From NCBI GenBank assembly GCA_003254925.1, contig QANZ01020985.1:28124-92123 (forward strand): a stretch of 64,000 nucleotides of DNA. The letters are read 5' to 3'. Position numbers and translations under genes: made by a program. The DNA is from Chamaecrista fasciculata. Lineage: Eukaryota > Streptophyta > Magnoliopsida > Fabales > Fabaceae. Below are positions 11,198 through 22,629 of this stretch, in pieces (the stretch's first letter is position 1; each line of letters begins with the position of its first letter). Below the pieces are notes generated by a model that worked only from the letters and a program-made list of their open reading frames with translations, was not told the origin of the DNA and made no database searches.

Positions 11198-12060
11198 GTA
11201 GTATCAGAGCCACGCTAGTTCTAGGATTTAAAACTGTTTATGTGTACATGTGATGTATGATATGTGTGTTTACCGCTTTCAATCACGTTTTTGGTTTTAC
11301 AAAAATCCACCGAACTTTTTCTTAAAAATTCAATCTACAGAAAAAGGTGCAAATTATATGTATGAGATACATATAAGTCGATTGGATCGACTGGAAAATT
11401 TTTCTTGATGATTTAGGCCAAAATCGAAATTCCTCTATAATTATAATTAAAAGTGTTTTAATTATAATAATTATAAAGGTGGCTGAAAATTATTAAAATT
11501 TGGAATTTTAATATTTTTGGGGGTCAATATTTATAAATTCTTGAATGAGATTCATGGTATTTATAATTATTGACAAAAGGCCTAATCTCAAGAAAAGGGC
11601 ATGTTAAAATTGCACAGACCTAAAGTAAACACAATTTTAAAAGAGTTTTAATTTTTGTGTTTGTTACCGTGTTTGACAATAATTATATGAAGTGTTCATA
11701 TTTATATTGTGTGGTGTTGGATATGGCTCTAGGAGGTTTATTTCGGTAAATACGGCCTGCGTGTCGTCTCCCTCTACTCTGGATGTAAAATTTAAATTTC
11801 TGTTTATACCTCAATGTAACTGGGGTTTATTCACGTGTAATTTTTATTTTTCCTTTTAGAAAGGTTCTCTCATTGGCTTGGGAGAACTCTAGGGTAGATG
11901 GGCCATATCTAAACACGGTGTTTTATTATGCATTTAGTTGTATGTGATGCGCTAGATGTATGTTTTGGGTGCGAATTTTAACATGCTAATTATATATATC
12001 GCGCTACAACCACGTATACGATACGAGCGTGGGATTTTGTATACGATACAAAATCCGGGC
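11198..12060 (+). mobile_element. Primer site and untranslated leader after the long LTR
   Basis: Starts with the primer site at 11199-11211 and continues as non-coding AT-rich leader. Repeated 'atgtatgagatacat' phrases occur at about 11358 and 12070, with a 'gtatacgata(c)' direct repeat near 12015-12050. No gag frame follows. The right border is not sharp. Confidence 0.5.
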
Positions 12061-12534
12061 ACATGTTTATATGTATGAGATACATGGGGTAATAAACAGC
12101 AGATTGGAAGCATCAAATGCTAAAAGTTGAACTAGGTAGTCCCAGCAAAACCAAAACGAGGCTTCCACCGATAGAACCAAACAAGAATTTGCTAGAACCT
12201 CTGGGTGTTGATCGGAAACCACCGGAAACAGCCCTTCGACAGTGGTGGAAGACAACAGTAGTCGGAACGGAGCTCCGCGTGTCCTCACACGCCGGCGCGT
12301 GAGATTTTTGCAGAAACTTCGAGTGGCGCGTGAGTCACACGCGCCGACCTAGGTTGCCGGAATTTGGGGTTTTTCCGGTCGGAGTATGGCGAAGCTGAAT
12401 GTGCCGGCGATGAGAGAGGATGACCAATTTCAAAATTTATCCAAACTTTACAAACCTAACGGCCACTGTACAGTGACTAGTGACCCAGAAAAAAAATAAC
12501 TCTGAATGAACCCTAACCCTAGAAATTAGAGAGA
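12061..12534. mobile_element. Retroelement leader of uncertain parentage
   Basis: Moderately GC-rich DNA next to the - strand copia primer site. It probably includes the leader of that copia element (read on the - strand) and perhaps the end of the + strand element. Frames at 12067-12288 (-) and 12117-12302 (+) overlap in antisense and encode nothing recognisable. Confidence 0.35.
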
Positions 12535-12695
12535 GGCTTTGATACCATGTTAACTTCTAAGACTATAATACATAATTTCTGATGTCTTATTCACTTAGAA
12601 ACAAATGATATATATATACAAGGCTAAGGCTTACTATATTAAATACATCTCAACTACCTATATTAACTCAACTATCAACTACTTAACTCATAACA
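12535..12695 (-). mobile_element. Short copia LTR with tRNA primer site
   Basis: On the - strand a 148-bp LTR (12695 to 12548) starts TGTTATGAG and ends GAAGTTAACA. It is followed directly by TGGTATCAAAGCC (12547-12535), a standard initiator-Met tRNA primer site. Short LTRs of this type are known in small copia lineages. Orientation agrees with the integrase fragment at 8779-9115, so both could be parts of one element broken and deleted around the long LTR. Confidence 0.7.
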
Positions 12696-12739
12696 GTTAG
12701 TAGGAAAGGACCTTGTGCTTCCATTTTTTATAATTTTAA

Positions 12740-14110
12740 CAAAATTTTGTCACTGTACAACATAGGACTTCCCCATTTTTCTGAATTTTTTCTACATTTT
12801 TTAGAGTATGTACGTCACTTCTTGTTATTTGTTCCAAATTGTGCATATGGTATGATGTTGGAAAGATCTTGGAACAAATTTACTGAGATGTATGGTTGGC
12901 ACACAAAGAAATCCTTAAGAGAAAATTATCGACTTCAAATTAAAAGTTAGACCGTAATCCATTTTATAATTTTCTTCCAACAGATCATTAATAATAGTCA
13001 ATCCACCATTATTTAGAATATATATCTCCCTTTATATATCAAAATTACACATATAATATGACATCGGAAAGCACTTGAAACAAGCTTTTTGGCGATATCT
13101 GGGTTACAAACAATGGCATATTATTGGAGAAAGAATTATTGACTTCAAAATTATAAATGTCAACCATTTTATAACTTTCTTCCTGCCAAAGATATATGGT
13201 CAACCTATTAATTTTTAGAGCATGGATCTCCTTCATTATTTTTTTGTTCAAATTACACATAGGATATGACGTTGGAAAGCTCTTAAAACAAGCTTTGTAA
13301 CTATATTTGAGACACACACAATGACAAATTAAAAAAAGAATTATCAACTTCAAAATTAAAATGTAAACCATTTTATAATTTTTTTTCAGTAAATGATGAT
13401 CAACATTCTATTTTTGAGAGTTTGTATCTCCCTCAACATATCTCCAAATCAGACATAGATATGGCCGGTGTTGGAAAGCTCTTAAAACAAACCTTTTGAA
13501 GATATATGAATCACACTCAATGAGACATTAGAAATAAAATTATTGACTTCAAAATCAAGAACGTCGACCATTTTGTAACTTTATTTCAGCAAATAATAGT
13601 CAACCTATCATTTTTGGCAAGTTCTCCCTCATTTTATGTTAAAATTGTGCATATGATATAGAGTTAGAATGATTATGGAACAAGTTTTCTAAAAATATAT
13701 GTCATTTATATAATATCATCTTTGAGAGAGAATTACCAGCTACAAAATTAAGACAATTAATAATTTTATAATTTTCTTTCATCAAATGGTCAACTCACCA
13801 TCTTTTAGAGCATGTATCTCTCTCTTTATTTGTCAAAATCATGTTCATGATTTGGCATTGCAAAGAATATTAAACAAGCTTTATAATACCATATTATATG
13901 TATGATTATTGAACAGTAAACGAGAAATATATATTTTTTCAAAAATGATAGGTTAATTATCATTTGCTCAAAAAAATTATTAAGATCAGATGGCATTGTC
14001 TTTGAATCAAATATAACTAGAAAGCTTATTCCGTGAACTTTTTCAACGATATATCATATTTGTAATTTAAACATATAACGAGAGATACATACTCTCAAAA
14101 ATAAAGAAAA
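12740..14110. repeat. Diverged tandem array, about 200-bp units
   Basis: A landmark 'ttggaaagctcttaaaacaagctt' recurs in degraded form near 12860, 13064, 13273, 13471, 13660 and 13855, a spacing of 189-209 bp. Between landmarks each unit repeats 'attattgacttcaaaatt', 'gtcaaccattttataactttctt' and 'agagcatgtatctccctc'. From about 13,920 to 14,110 the same motifs appear in inverted orientation. Non-coding; the 108-codon - strand frame at 13045-13371 is simply two repeat units. Confidence 0.75.
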
Positions 14111-14660
14111 CTTTAAAATAAAATATGGGAGAGTCATGAGTGCATATATAGAACATGACCTAATTCTATTAAAATTCTAATGGAATAGAATCATAGGGTC
14201 CTCTTATGTTAAGACTTAAGAGAGTCAAGGACAACTTACTTGATTAACAACTTTTAAACCATAATGTATCATAGTAGAATCGTTTTAAACTATCAAGTAT
14301 TAAAACGTAATTTACCATAAATATAAAAACATTGTATTTTAAGAAATATATGCTACTTTTGTTTTTCAAAATTAAAAGTTTTGTTTTAATTTAGGATCGA
14401 AATTTTAACTAAAGTGATATCTGCAAAGATATTTGTACAAAGAAAAAGGGTTAGAACTTTAGAAGTGAAATGAGAAGGCGGTTTAGCTTTTTGGACACAT
14501 TCTATTGCATATTCAGCCAAGGATTCCATTAGTCATAAAAGTACATATTGGAAAAGTTGGAGGAATGAAGAAGAGGAAGATTAATGAAAAGATAAGAGAA
14601 AATAGATAGAAAATGTTGGTATTGTGGAGTGAGGTGGGAGGGTCATTTCATGTTGAAAGC
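14111..14660. other. AT-rich intergenic DNA, nothing recognised
   Basis: No gene, repeat arm or RNA signature seen. It leads into the GA microsatellite. Confidence 0.45.

Positions 14661-14663
<3 letters not shown>

Positions 14664-14744
<81 letters not shown>
14664..14744. repeat. (GA)n microsatellite
   Basis: About 40 uninterrupted GA units ending at a single N (14745). The 60-codon frame across it (Arg-Glu repeats) is an artefact. Confidence 0.97.
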
Positions 14745-14745
14745 N

Positions 14746-15328
14746 ATTTCACTTTTGTACCATGTGGTTTAAAAAGTGACACTTTGATACCTTGAGCTTT
14801 AATTCCGTTAGAAAATTATCGGAAATTGAAATTTTTGGAGCTATTTTATAATTTTAACTATAATAAATTTTGCAAAAATTATATATTGACCCCCAATTTT
14901 TCAGAAAATCACAAACAGGTCCCTAGATACATATTATCTAGGGACTAAAATGAAAACTATAAAACTTTTTGGGGTCAAAACATAATTTTTGAAAAATATA
15001 GGATAGAAGATAAAATTACAAAATAGTCCCAAAAATTTTTACAGTTTTCATTTTAGTCCCTAGATAATATGTATCCAAGGACCTATTTGTAATTTCCTAA
15101 AAAAATTGGGGGTTAATATGTAGCTTTTGTAAAATTTATTATAGTTAAAATTATAAAATAGCTCCAAAAATTTCAATTTCCGTTAATTTTCTAACGAAAT
15201 TAAAGCTTAGGGTACTAAAGTGTTAACAGAGAATACCACAGTGTACCAAAGTGTCACTTTTTAAACCACAGGGTACCAAAATAAAATATGACCAAACCAC
15301 AGGGTACCAAAGTGTAATTTACCCTTTT
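14746..15328. mobile_element. MULE-like inverted-repeat element, GGTACC family (family D)
   Basis: Palindromic unit. The left arm reads 'acttttgtaccatgtggtttaaaaagtgacactttgatacc', and the right arm is the inverse, ending GGTACCAAAGTGTAATTTACCC. Inner arms contain 'gggactaaaatgaaaact' and its inverse. The same family is at 21591-22018 (with a perfect 9-bp target duplication) and 56310-56679. The left tip is lost at the N. Confidence 0.7.
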
Positions 15329-15499
15329 TATTTTCTATAATTATATATAAAGAAAATTTGATGAAAATGAGTTTTACAAAAACCTTCTAAATTTTTGTTT
15401 GAGTATAAAATTTGATTATTTTATCAATTCAAAAATAAAGATTGATTTTAAAATCTATTTTAATTGATTATGATCATAGATAAGACATTATGGTTTTAA

Positions 15500-16255
15500 T
15501 ATTTAAAATGAATCTTGTTCTATTTTGGTCTCTTTAATATTTCTCAACAATTTCATTTTTGTTTTTAATAAGTTTCACAATTGGTCCCTAATTATTAAAT
15601 ATGATCATACCCCTTTCACTTCAAGTCTAAATGAGGTCAAACTAAGACCGAAATCGAGCTTAAAATGGGTTGCATGTTTCATGAAGTTGGTCACATATCT
15701 CTCGTTTCATGTTATATTCAAATGCAACGAAATCGGAGATATGAGTTACTCTTGATGCCTTTCTTCTCTGTCTAGTTGAGATCGTTAGCAAACAATGTCA
15801 AATAGTACTCCAAAAGTGGGTTTGATCAAAACACCAATACCGACTTTTAAAGTACTATTTGACTTCGTTTGCCAAGAACCCAACTAGATAGATAAAAAAA
15901 ACTTGTCAAAAGTAACACGTAGTTCTAATTTTGTCACATTCAATCTTGAAAAAATAGAGTTATGATCAATTTCATGAAATGAGTAGTCCACTTTTAGATC
16001 TACTTTCAAGCCCAATTCAACTTCGTTTGTCGACGATCTAACTAGACAGGAAATAACTCATTAAAAATAACTCGTAGCTTTGGTTTAATTGCATTTATAC
16101 TTGAAACGAGAGAGATATGTCCATATTTAATAGTTGGGGACCAAAATGGATCTGTTGGAAAAAATTAAGAACTAAAATGGAACAGGAAAAATATTTAGGA
16201 TCAAAATGAAATTTAGTGTAAGTATTAGAGACCAAAATGAGATTTTGACCTTAGT
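15500..16255. repeat. Family-A inverted-repeat element
   Basis: Left arm 'ttttggtctctttaatatttctcaac'; right arm inverse 'gagaccaaaatgagattttgacc'. The interior carries the 'catatctctcgtttcat...gagttactcttgatg' module in both orientations, plus 'aaagtactatttgacttcgtttg'. Non-coding. Confidence 0.6.
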
Positions 16256-16309
16256 TTTTTGTTGACAAAACCTTATAAATCCGTCCATTTAATTAAATTG
16301 ATGAGTCTA

Positions 16310-17640
16310 ACATTGAGTTTTCGTCACATTTTGGTTCTTAAGTTTTCCAACAGTTTCGTTTTAATCCCTAATTACTGAATATGTTCATATCTCTCTTGTT
16401 TCCAGTCTAAATGCGACGAAATTAAAGCTACATGTTACTCTTGATGAGTTCTTTTAATTTATTGCCCAATTGAGACTTTCAGGTCAAATAGGGCCTAAAA
16501 TTGAGTCTAAAAGTGGATCGCTCATTTCATGAAGTTGGTCATATCTTTTTTGCTTCAAGTTTGAATGTGACAAAAATCGGAGCTACAAGTTGACGATTTT
16601 TTTCTCTGTCTTGTTGGGGCCATGGCAAACAAGGTCGTCAAATAGTATTCCAAAAGTTAGTATTGGTGTTTTGACCAAACCCACTTTTGACGTATTTATT
16701 TGACCTTGTTTGTCGATGGTCCTAACTAAACAAAAAAATTAAAGAACTAATCAAGAGTAACTCGTAGTTTTGTTCACATTCTAACTTCAAAACTACGAGA
16801 CTAATTTCATGAAACGAGTGGTCCACTTTCGAGTCTGATTTCATATCTAATTTGACCTTGTTTAATTTGTTGATGGCCCCAATTGAAAATAGAAAGTGTT
16901 AGTAAAAAATAATAGAAGAAAGATATTAATGAACGGCTTTGAGGCATAATAGATCACTATCCTTAAAGAGTGATTACCTATGTACCGTGGGGAAATAGGC
17001 AAGCCTCTTCTAGGAAAAAACAAAGCCTATGAATTGAATTTATCATACTATTTCATCTTACATATTATGTGGTTTGAATCACGATTTATAATTGATTAAA
17101 AGACATAATTCATAGGATATGTATTTTCATTTAAAAGTTATGTTTATTAACTATTAAAAGACACTATTTAATAATAATATCTCTTTATATAATGAAGTAT
17201 GTGTCTATTAGTAAATAAGAGACATTACTTAATTAACAAATGTGTCTACTAATTATTAATAGACACTACTTAAAATTATTTCTCATGCCTCTTGATGAAA
17301 CCAAACATATAAACATAATTAATTTAATATATTAAATTAATTATACATTATAAATAGACTTTTATTTTTTTTCCAATTAACCACAATGATAATATTACAA
17401 ACTATCCAACAAAAAGAACTCTTTAGGAGTAACTCGTAGCTCAAATTTCATTATATTTGAATTTGAAACGAGAAATATATTATTGCATTCAGTAATTAGG
17501 AATTAGTTGTGAAACTTATTAAGGACCAAAGCAAAATTGTTGAGAAACATTAAGGACCAAAATAGAATAATAAAATTATTAATTAGAGACCAAAACAAAA
17601 TTTAGGGTAAACATTGAGGACTGAAATGAAGCTTTGACCT
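16310..17640. repeat. Composite of family-A arms with AT-rich insert
   Basis: Starts 'attttggttcttaagttttccaac', and the closing arm 'gaggactgaaatgaagctttgacc' is at about 17,620. Inner arms repeat the 'agttactcttgatgagttctttt' module. The segment from about 16,900 to 17,390 lacks the module and holds 'agacactacttaa/taagagacattactt' inverted motifs, perhaps an unrelated insertion. No coding sequence. Confidence 0.45.
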
Positions 17641-17887
17641 AATATTATATAAAACGAATTAGTTTTATATTTAGTTTTTTTTTCTTAGTTTTAGATAATA
17701 CTTTTAGTATTTATCGCGTTGTGTATGAAATATTCTTTTTAATTATTTCACATGGTGTGTATTTAAAGTAGGAATGACATTTTTTACGGATACTTATGAG
17801 GGAACCGGATCCTCGGCAGTTTAAGTCTTGTGCAGTCTCTGCATTCCAAGCAATCTCAGCCGTTCATTTCTCTCAACGCTCCAGATC

Positions 17888-18910
17888 ATGCCACGTCTCT
17901 AACTTTGCACAAACGCACTGTTCCAATCAGCAAATCCAAATGGAACTTGGTTCTCTTCTCTTCTCCGACACGGCCAGCGACGACGACGGTATCTTCAACG
18001 ACCAACGACGGCATTCTCTCCTGTGTGTTTATTTTCCAAATAGTTCGTCGAGAGTGGCGCCGGATTGGACGACGGCAACGTCGTTTTGGGCGTCGACGGT
18101 GATGTTATGGAGGTTGAAGAGGTCGAGGATGATGAAGGGGACATCGGAGACATAAGAAATGCCTTCGTAATCGTGGCCACCGCTTCGGATTTTAATTTGG
18201 ATTCCGATGGATTTGGAACAGATTACGGTGGAACGAACTTCAGATTATTTTAATGGGGTTACGATTATTTGGGGTTTTGGGGTTGAGGAAGTGTTGAATC
18301 TGGCGAATGTAGTTTTGGAGAACAAAGGAGTATAAAACGGTGGATTTGTCGAAAACTATGAAGGAGAGGTTGGGTCCAATGGGTTTCCCTTGTTTAGAAT
18401 GTATTATTGCTGTGTTGAATCTGTAAACTCCTACAAATTCTATCATTGATCAAATACAATGCTTTCAACTAAAAACCCATAAAGAATATTGAAAGTATAC
18501 ATGTCTGTTAAGTCATAAGGGGCAAATAGAGTCCTACAAATATGAAATCCCATTCATACAGACAAATATTTGGCATCAATTTATCCAATGAAGCTCCACA
18601 AGCATAATATTTTCGAAATAGACACGCAGGAGAGAATGTCGTCCACGTTCGCTGAATAACGATAAGATATCGCCGTCGTCGCTCGTTGAAGATCGGAGAA
18701 GAGATTGTTGTTGTTGAAACGCTGTCATGGCTGAGATCGTCGAGAGAACGCCGTCATCGGTCGTTGAAGAACGGAGAAGTTATCGCCGTCGTCGCTGGCT
18801 GTGTCGGAGAAGAGAAGAGAACCACGTTCCATTTGGATTTGCTGATTGAAACAGTGCGTTTGTGCAAAGTTAGAGACGTGGTGATGAACCTGGTTTTGGC
18901 CGTAGGGCAT
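17888..18910. mobile_element. Foldback unit carrying a gene fragment
   Basis: The left arm, about 17,888-18,033, and the right arm, about 18,615-18,905, are inverted copies. Shared strings include CACGTCTCTAACTTTGCAC, CAGCAAATCCAAATGGAAC and GGTTCTCTTCTCTTCTCCGA. The right arm is longer because its 'ttcaacgaccgacgacggc' part is reiterated. The loop holds a berberine-bridge-enzyme-like fragment on the - strand. No target duplication could be fixed, so the transposon class is open. Short frames over the arms (17796-18155, 17830-18102, 18686-18925) are not genes. Confidence 0.65.
18041..18390 (-). pseudogene. BBE-like FAD-linked oxidase gene fragment
   Basis: The - strand encodes TVICSKSIGIQIKIRSGGHD, then YEGISYVSDVPFIILDLFNL and a stretch ending VVQSGATLDELFGK. 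The R-S-G-G-H-D-Y-E-G motif is the flavin-binding hallmark of berberine bridge enzyme-like (BBE) oxidases; the His is the covalent FAD attachment residue in that family. Upstream, in another frame, STVLYSFVLQNYIRQIQHFL matches the usual N-terminal part of these proteins, so there is a frameshift plus stop near 18,245. Only about 115 codons of a roughly 530-residue protein remain, with no signal peptide or substrate-binding half. It lies in the loop of the foldback and is a captured, dead fragment. Confidence 0.85.
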
Positions 18911-18919
18911 TACCTGGTT

Positions 18920-19331
18920 CGATGAGGCAACTTTGGGTCAGGAGTCACCTGCAAGTCAATGAATGCACAGGGATGCCCTGCGATTCACCTCCGATGCTTA
19001 AGTTAGTAGGGTATTTGAGAGAGGTAGTAATAAGTGCTGAATAGCAATAGTGCGTACCTTTTTCCAGTAGAGGAGCTGTCCTTTTATATTGGTAAAGTGA
19101 GACCTTTTTGACCTAGATATGGTCGATCGTGATCTTAACTGATTTGGCCAAATCAGTTGTGATCGTGAGGGAAATCCTAACTGTCCGTTATTCTCGCAGG
19201 TCTGTTAATTAGGATATGGGAGTAAGTTGTTATTCCGCGTGAACGCCTGGCTGTTGGCGTCCTCGACCAACGTAGGTTGTTTGGTGTCTTAATCATGCTA
19301 GGACTCTTTCCGTGGACGCCTGACTATTGGC
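18920..19331 (-). mobile_element. Gypsy-type LTR fragment
   Basis: On the - strand it contains TAACTTAAGCATCGGAGG, GTGAATCGCAGGGCATCCC and further LTR-like DNA. The first string matches the U5 part of the LTR at 7608-8354 (TAACTTAAGCTTCGGAGG). It stops at a single N (19332), after which a different repeat begins. Confidence 0.55.
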
Positions 19332-19337
19332 NTTCTG

Positions 19338-19760
19338 TTTTGGTCCCTCATGCTTTTTGTTATATTTTGGTCCTTAATATTTCCTAATTGTTCTATTTTG
19401 GTCCCTATTTTTTTCTAGTAAGTTATTTAAGTGGTCCTTAACTATTGAATATAATCACATCTATCTTGTTTCAAATTGTGAATGTGACAAAATTGAAGTT
19501 ATGAGTTACTCTTGACGAGTTCTTTTTTTTTCTCAATTAAAGTCGTCAATCAAGCATGAAATCAGACCCAAATTGGGCACTTATTTTATAAAATTTGTCA
19601 TATCTCTCATGTTTCATGTTCGAATTATGCAATAAGTTCGGAGTAACAAGTTACTCTTAACATTTAATGGTAAGTTCTTTTTCTATTCAATTGGAGTTAT
19701 CGGCAAACGAGGTCAAATAATACTCCTAATGTCGGTTTGATCAAAACATGCACCAATACT
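19338..19760. repeat. Family-A arm (one-ended)
   Basis: Carries 'ttggtccctcatgc', 'ttttggtccttaatatttcc' and two copies of the 'gagttactcttgacgagttctttt' module. No opposite closing arm is seen, so it is incomplete. 19,760-20,359 is plain AT-rich DNA. Confidence 0.5.
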
Positions 19761-20359
19761 TTTTGTTCTCCCATTCCTCACACTCACACTGATTGTCATT
19801 AATTGTGATATTAGTTTGTAATTCCTCAAGTAGAGAGATTAGATCTTCAATTTTGTCTCTAAATTAGGTTAAACTATTTTAGTTTTCAAAATAAAACAAA
19901 TAAAACATTTAATACTGATCATTTTGGTATTTTTTTTCCATTTCTCTTCAACCAGTGTCCAGTGGCCTTGATGATGTAGGATAAGGGGGCAAATAAAAGA
20001 TAAATCAAGAATTATATCACTAAACATGTTGTCGATAATATGTAATTAGAAAATTAATAATATTGTTATTATTGGAAGTTGGAAATGGAACAGCATTTGG
20101 CACTTGGTGAAGTAGTTAGTTTGAGTCGGGGAGGAAAGAAAAAAAAAAAAGAAATAGTGAAAGCAATGACGTCTTTCATCGTGAATTCGTGATAGAGATC
20201 TTAAATTAAAAATGATTTAATTTAAGCTTATTTATATTTTTGTTACAAAGTTTATCAATAAAATATATATATATATATAACAAAAAATTTTACATGATTA
20301 ATTATGATAGTGAGAGAATGTAAAAAATAATCTCATCATCACACACTAAAAAAAATAAA

Positions 20360-20762
20360 GGTCAAAGTGTAAATTTGGTTCCATATCTTTTGCCTAGTTC
20401 TCAATATGGTCCTGTATCATTTTTTTGTGAAACTTTTGGTCTCATATCTTTGGGTCAAGTGCAAAATTGGTCTCATATTTTTTGTTGTGTCATATTTAGT
20501 TTCAGATCTTTTGATCAGATTGCAAAAATGATGTCATATCTTTGCGAAAGTTTTCATCGTTAGTCTCACCTGATCTAAAAATAGGGGACTAATTATGCAC
20601 CTGAACAAAGATATGAGACCAAATTTGCAACAAATTAAAAGAATATATGAGACTAATTCTGCACCTGATTCAAAGATATGAGACCAAAAGTTTCACACAA
20701 AAATATATAGGACCAAATTGGAAACTAAGTAAAAGATATAGGACCAATTTTGTACTTTGGCC
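20360..20762. mobile_element. MULE-like inverted-repeat element, 'atatcttt' family (family B)
   Basis: Begins GGTCAAAGTGTAAATTTGG and ends in the inverse, CCAATTTTGTACTTTGGCC. The arms repeat 'ggtctcatatctttgggtc' in both orientations. Flanks AAAAATAAA and AAAACTAAA match 8/9, consistent with a 9-bp duplication. Sister copies are at 23679-24023 and 32456-32824. Non-coding. Confidence 0.65.
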
Positions 20763-21590
20763 AAAACTAAAATAAAATAAAACTTAAATTGGAACAAACT
20801 TAAAACAAAATTCAAAAAAATTCCTTTATTTAAGTCTTTGTCAAATTGAAATGAGTTTTTCCTTTATCTGATAGCTAGGAAGACGCTAGTGCTAGTGTTT
20901 GACACTATTTTCCATATTTCCCAAGAAAGTAATCTAATCTTAATCATGTTTACTTAAATGAATGAAGATATCATATATATGCTAAAAGGGATATATATGA
21001 GGACAACTTTAATTTACTCAACATCACATTCACAATAAATAAATTGTTAGTAAAGAAATTGTCATTTTCTTTGGATTGTGAAGGTTGATATATATATATA
21101 TATATATTCAATATTAGCCTTAATTACTCCTTTGGCAAGGGACTACCTACAACTTGTGCTTCTGCTATAATTATTATATGCACCATTAAAATTATAGAAT
21201 CATTTCAGGCCTAGCACTTTGCTTGGTTTTTGGGAGCAACCACACCCTTTAGTGATTCTATGAGAAGAAAATGTCACTATTAGATTTTTGTTTTAATGGA
21301 TCTGTTTGGTATTTGTTGGATATGGTTTTTCAATTTGTGTTATTGGTTTCTTCTTTTGGTGGTAAAGAAAGTGATAGTGAATGTGTATGTGACTTATCAT
21401 ATGAGGCAAAGGAGAAATTAAATGTTGTGAGCTTTAATTAATTTCTCACCACAAAGCTAATAAGTTGGGTTCATAATTTCCATTTTGGGGAGGCTATAGT
21501 GGGAAATGGATTATCTGGGGGCGTAACATTGCAGAATAAGAGAAATTATTTTTTGTCTTTAAATTTGTCTAAAATCTACGATTTAATTTA
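20763..21590. other. Intergenic DNA, nothing recognised
   Basis: AT-rich with a (TA)n run at about 21,090-21,107. No gene-like frame or repeat arm identified. Confidence 0.45.
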
Positions 21591-22018
21591 GGGTAAATTA
21601 TACTTTGGTACCCTGTGGTTTGACCCTATTTCACTTCGGTACCCTGTGGTTTGAAACTTGACACTTTGATACCCTGTGGTATTCTCCATTAACATTTTGG
21701 TACCCTTTGGAATTATTTTGTAATTTTAACCATAACAAATTTTTCAAAAATTACATATTTACCCCAATTTTTTTTTAAGTTTTCATTTTAGTCCCTAGAT
21801 AATATGTATCCAGGGACCTATTTGTAATTTTTTGAAAATTTTTGGGATCAATATGTAATTTTTGCAAAATTTGTTATGGTTAAAATTACAAAATAGCTTC
21901 AAATGGTACCAAAGTGTTAATGGAGAATACCACAGGGTACCAAAGTGTCAGGTTTCAAACCACAAGATACCAAAGTGAAATAGGGTCAAACCACAGAGTA
22001 CCAAAGTGTAATTTGCCC
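21591..22018. mobile_element. MULE-like MITE, family D, with 9-bp target duplication
   Basis: 428 bp. Begins GGGTAAATTATACTTTGG and ends CAAAGTGTAATTTGCCC. It is flanked by perfect 9-bp repeats TTTAATTTA (21582-21590 and 22019-22027), the duplication length typical of Mutator-like elements. Arms contain 'gtaccctgtggtttg' and inverse copies. Non-coding. Confidence 0.82.
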
Positions 22019-22059
22019 TTTAATTTATCTTTCAAAGTATTGAAAATACATTTTTATTC

Positions 22060-22625
22060 TCAAACTAACTATTTAGTACTTTTTATATCTTGTTAGAATA
22101 ATCAATAAACGAAGTTAAATCTAGTCCTCAAATGTGGATGCTCGTTTCACGGTTGAATAAATAAAGTTGAACTTATCTCTCTCGTTTCAAGTTCGAATGC
22201 GACAGTTAAGAGCTACGAGTTACTCTTAACGAGTCTTTTTTTTTACTTAGTTATAACCATCAACAAATGAGGTCAAATTGGACTCAAAAGTAAGTTTGAG
22301 ATCAATTTTTCATACTCTTTTTACTTTTTGATTCTAAACCAACTTTTGAGCCCGATTTGATCTAATTTAATTTGTTGACATTTTCAACTAAGGAAAAAAA
22401 ATCATTAAGAGTAACGTGTATCTCTGAATTTGTCACATCTGAACTTGAAACAATATAAATATGACCATTTTTTCTTGTTTGATTGTGAAACGAGCGGCTC
22501 ATTTTCGAGATCTAATTTGATCTTATTTGCTAATAGGTTCAACTAAATAGACAAAGAACTCTTCAAAAGATAAAATAATATTAGACTGCAACCTACCTCA
22601 AAGTTAAGAGACTAAAATTAAAGTT
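22060..22625. repeat. Family-A inverted-repeat element
   Basis: The interior has 'tctctctcgtttcaagttcgaatgcgaca' and 'gagttactcttaacgagtc', with the inverse versions near 22,400-22,550. Outer tips are diverged so ends are approximate. Confidence 0.5.
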
Positions 22626-22629
22626 TGGC

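Noticed and set aside
13045..13371. 108-codon frame on the - strand
   Set aside because: Consists of two units of the diverged tandem array; its halves repeat each other.
12740..14110. CRISPR-like array of regularly spaced repeats
   Set aside because: Units are about 200 bp, strongly diverged and contiguous, in a plant genome; no short conserved repeat with unique spacers.
14613..14795. Arg-Glu repeat protein
   Set aside because: Translation of a (GA)n microsatellite running across an N.
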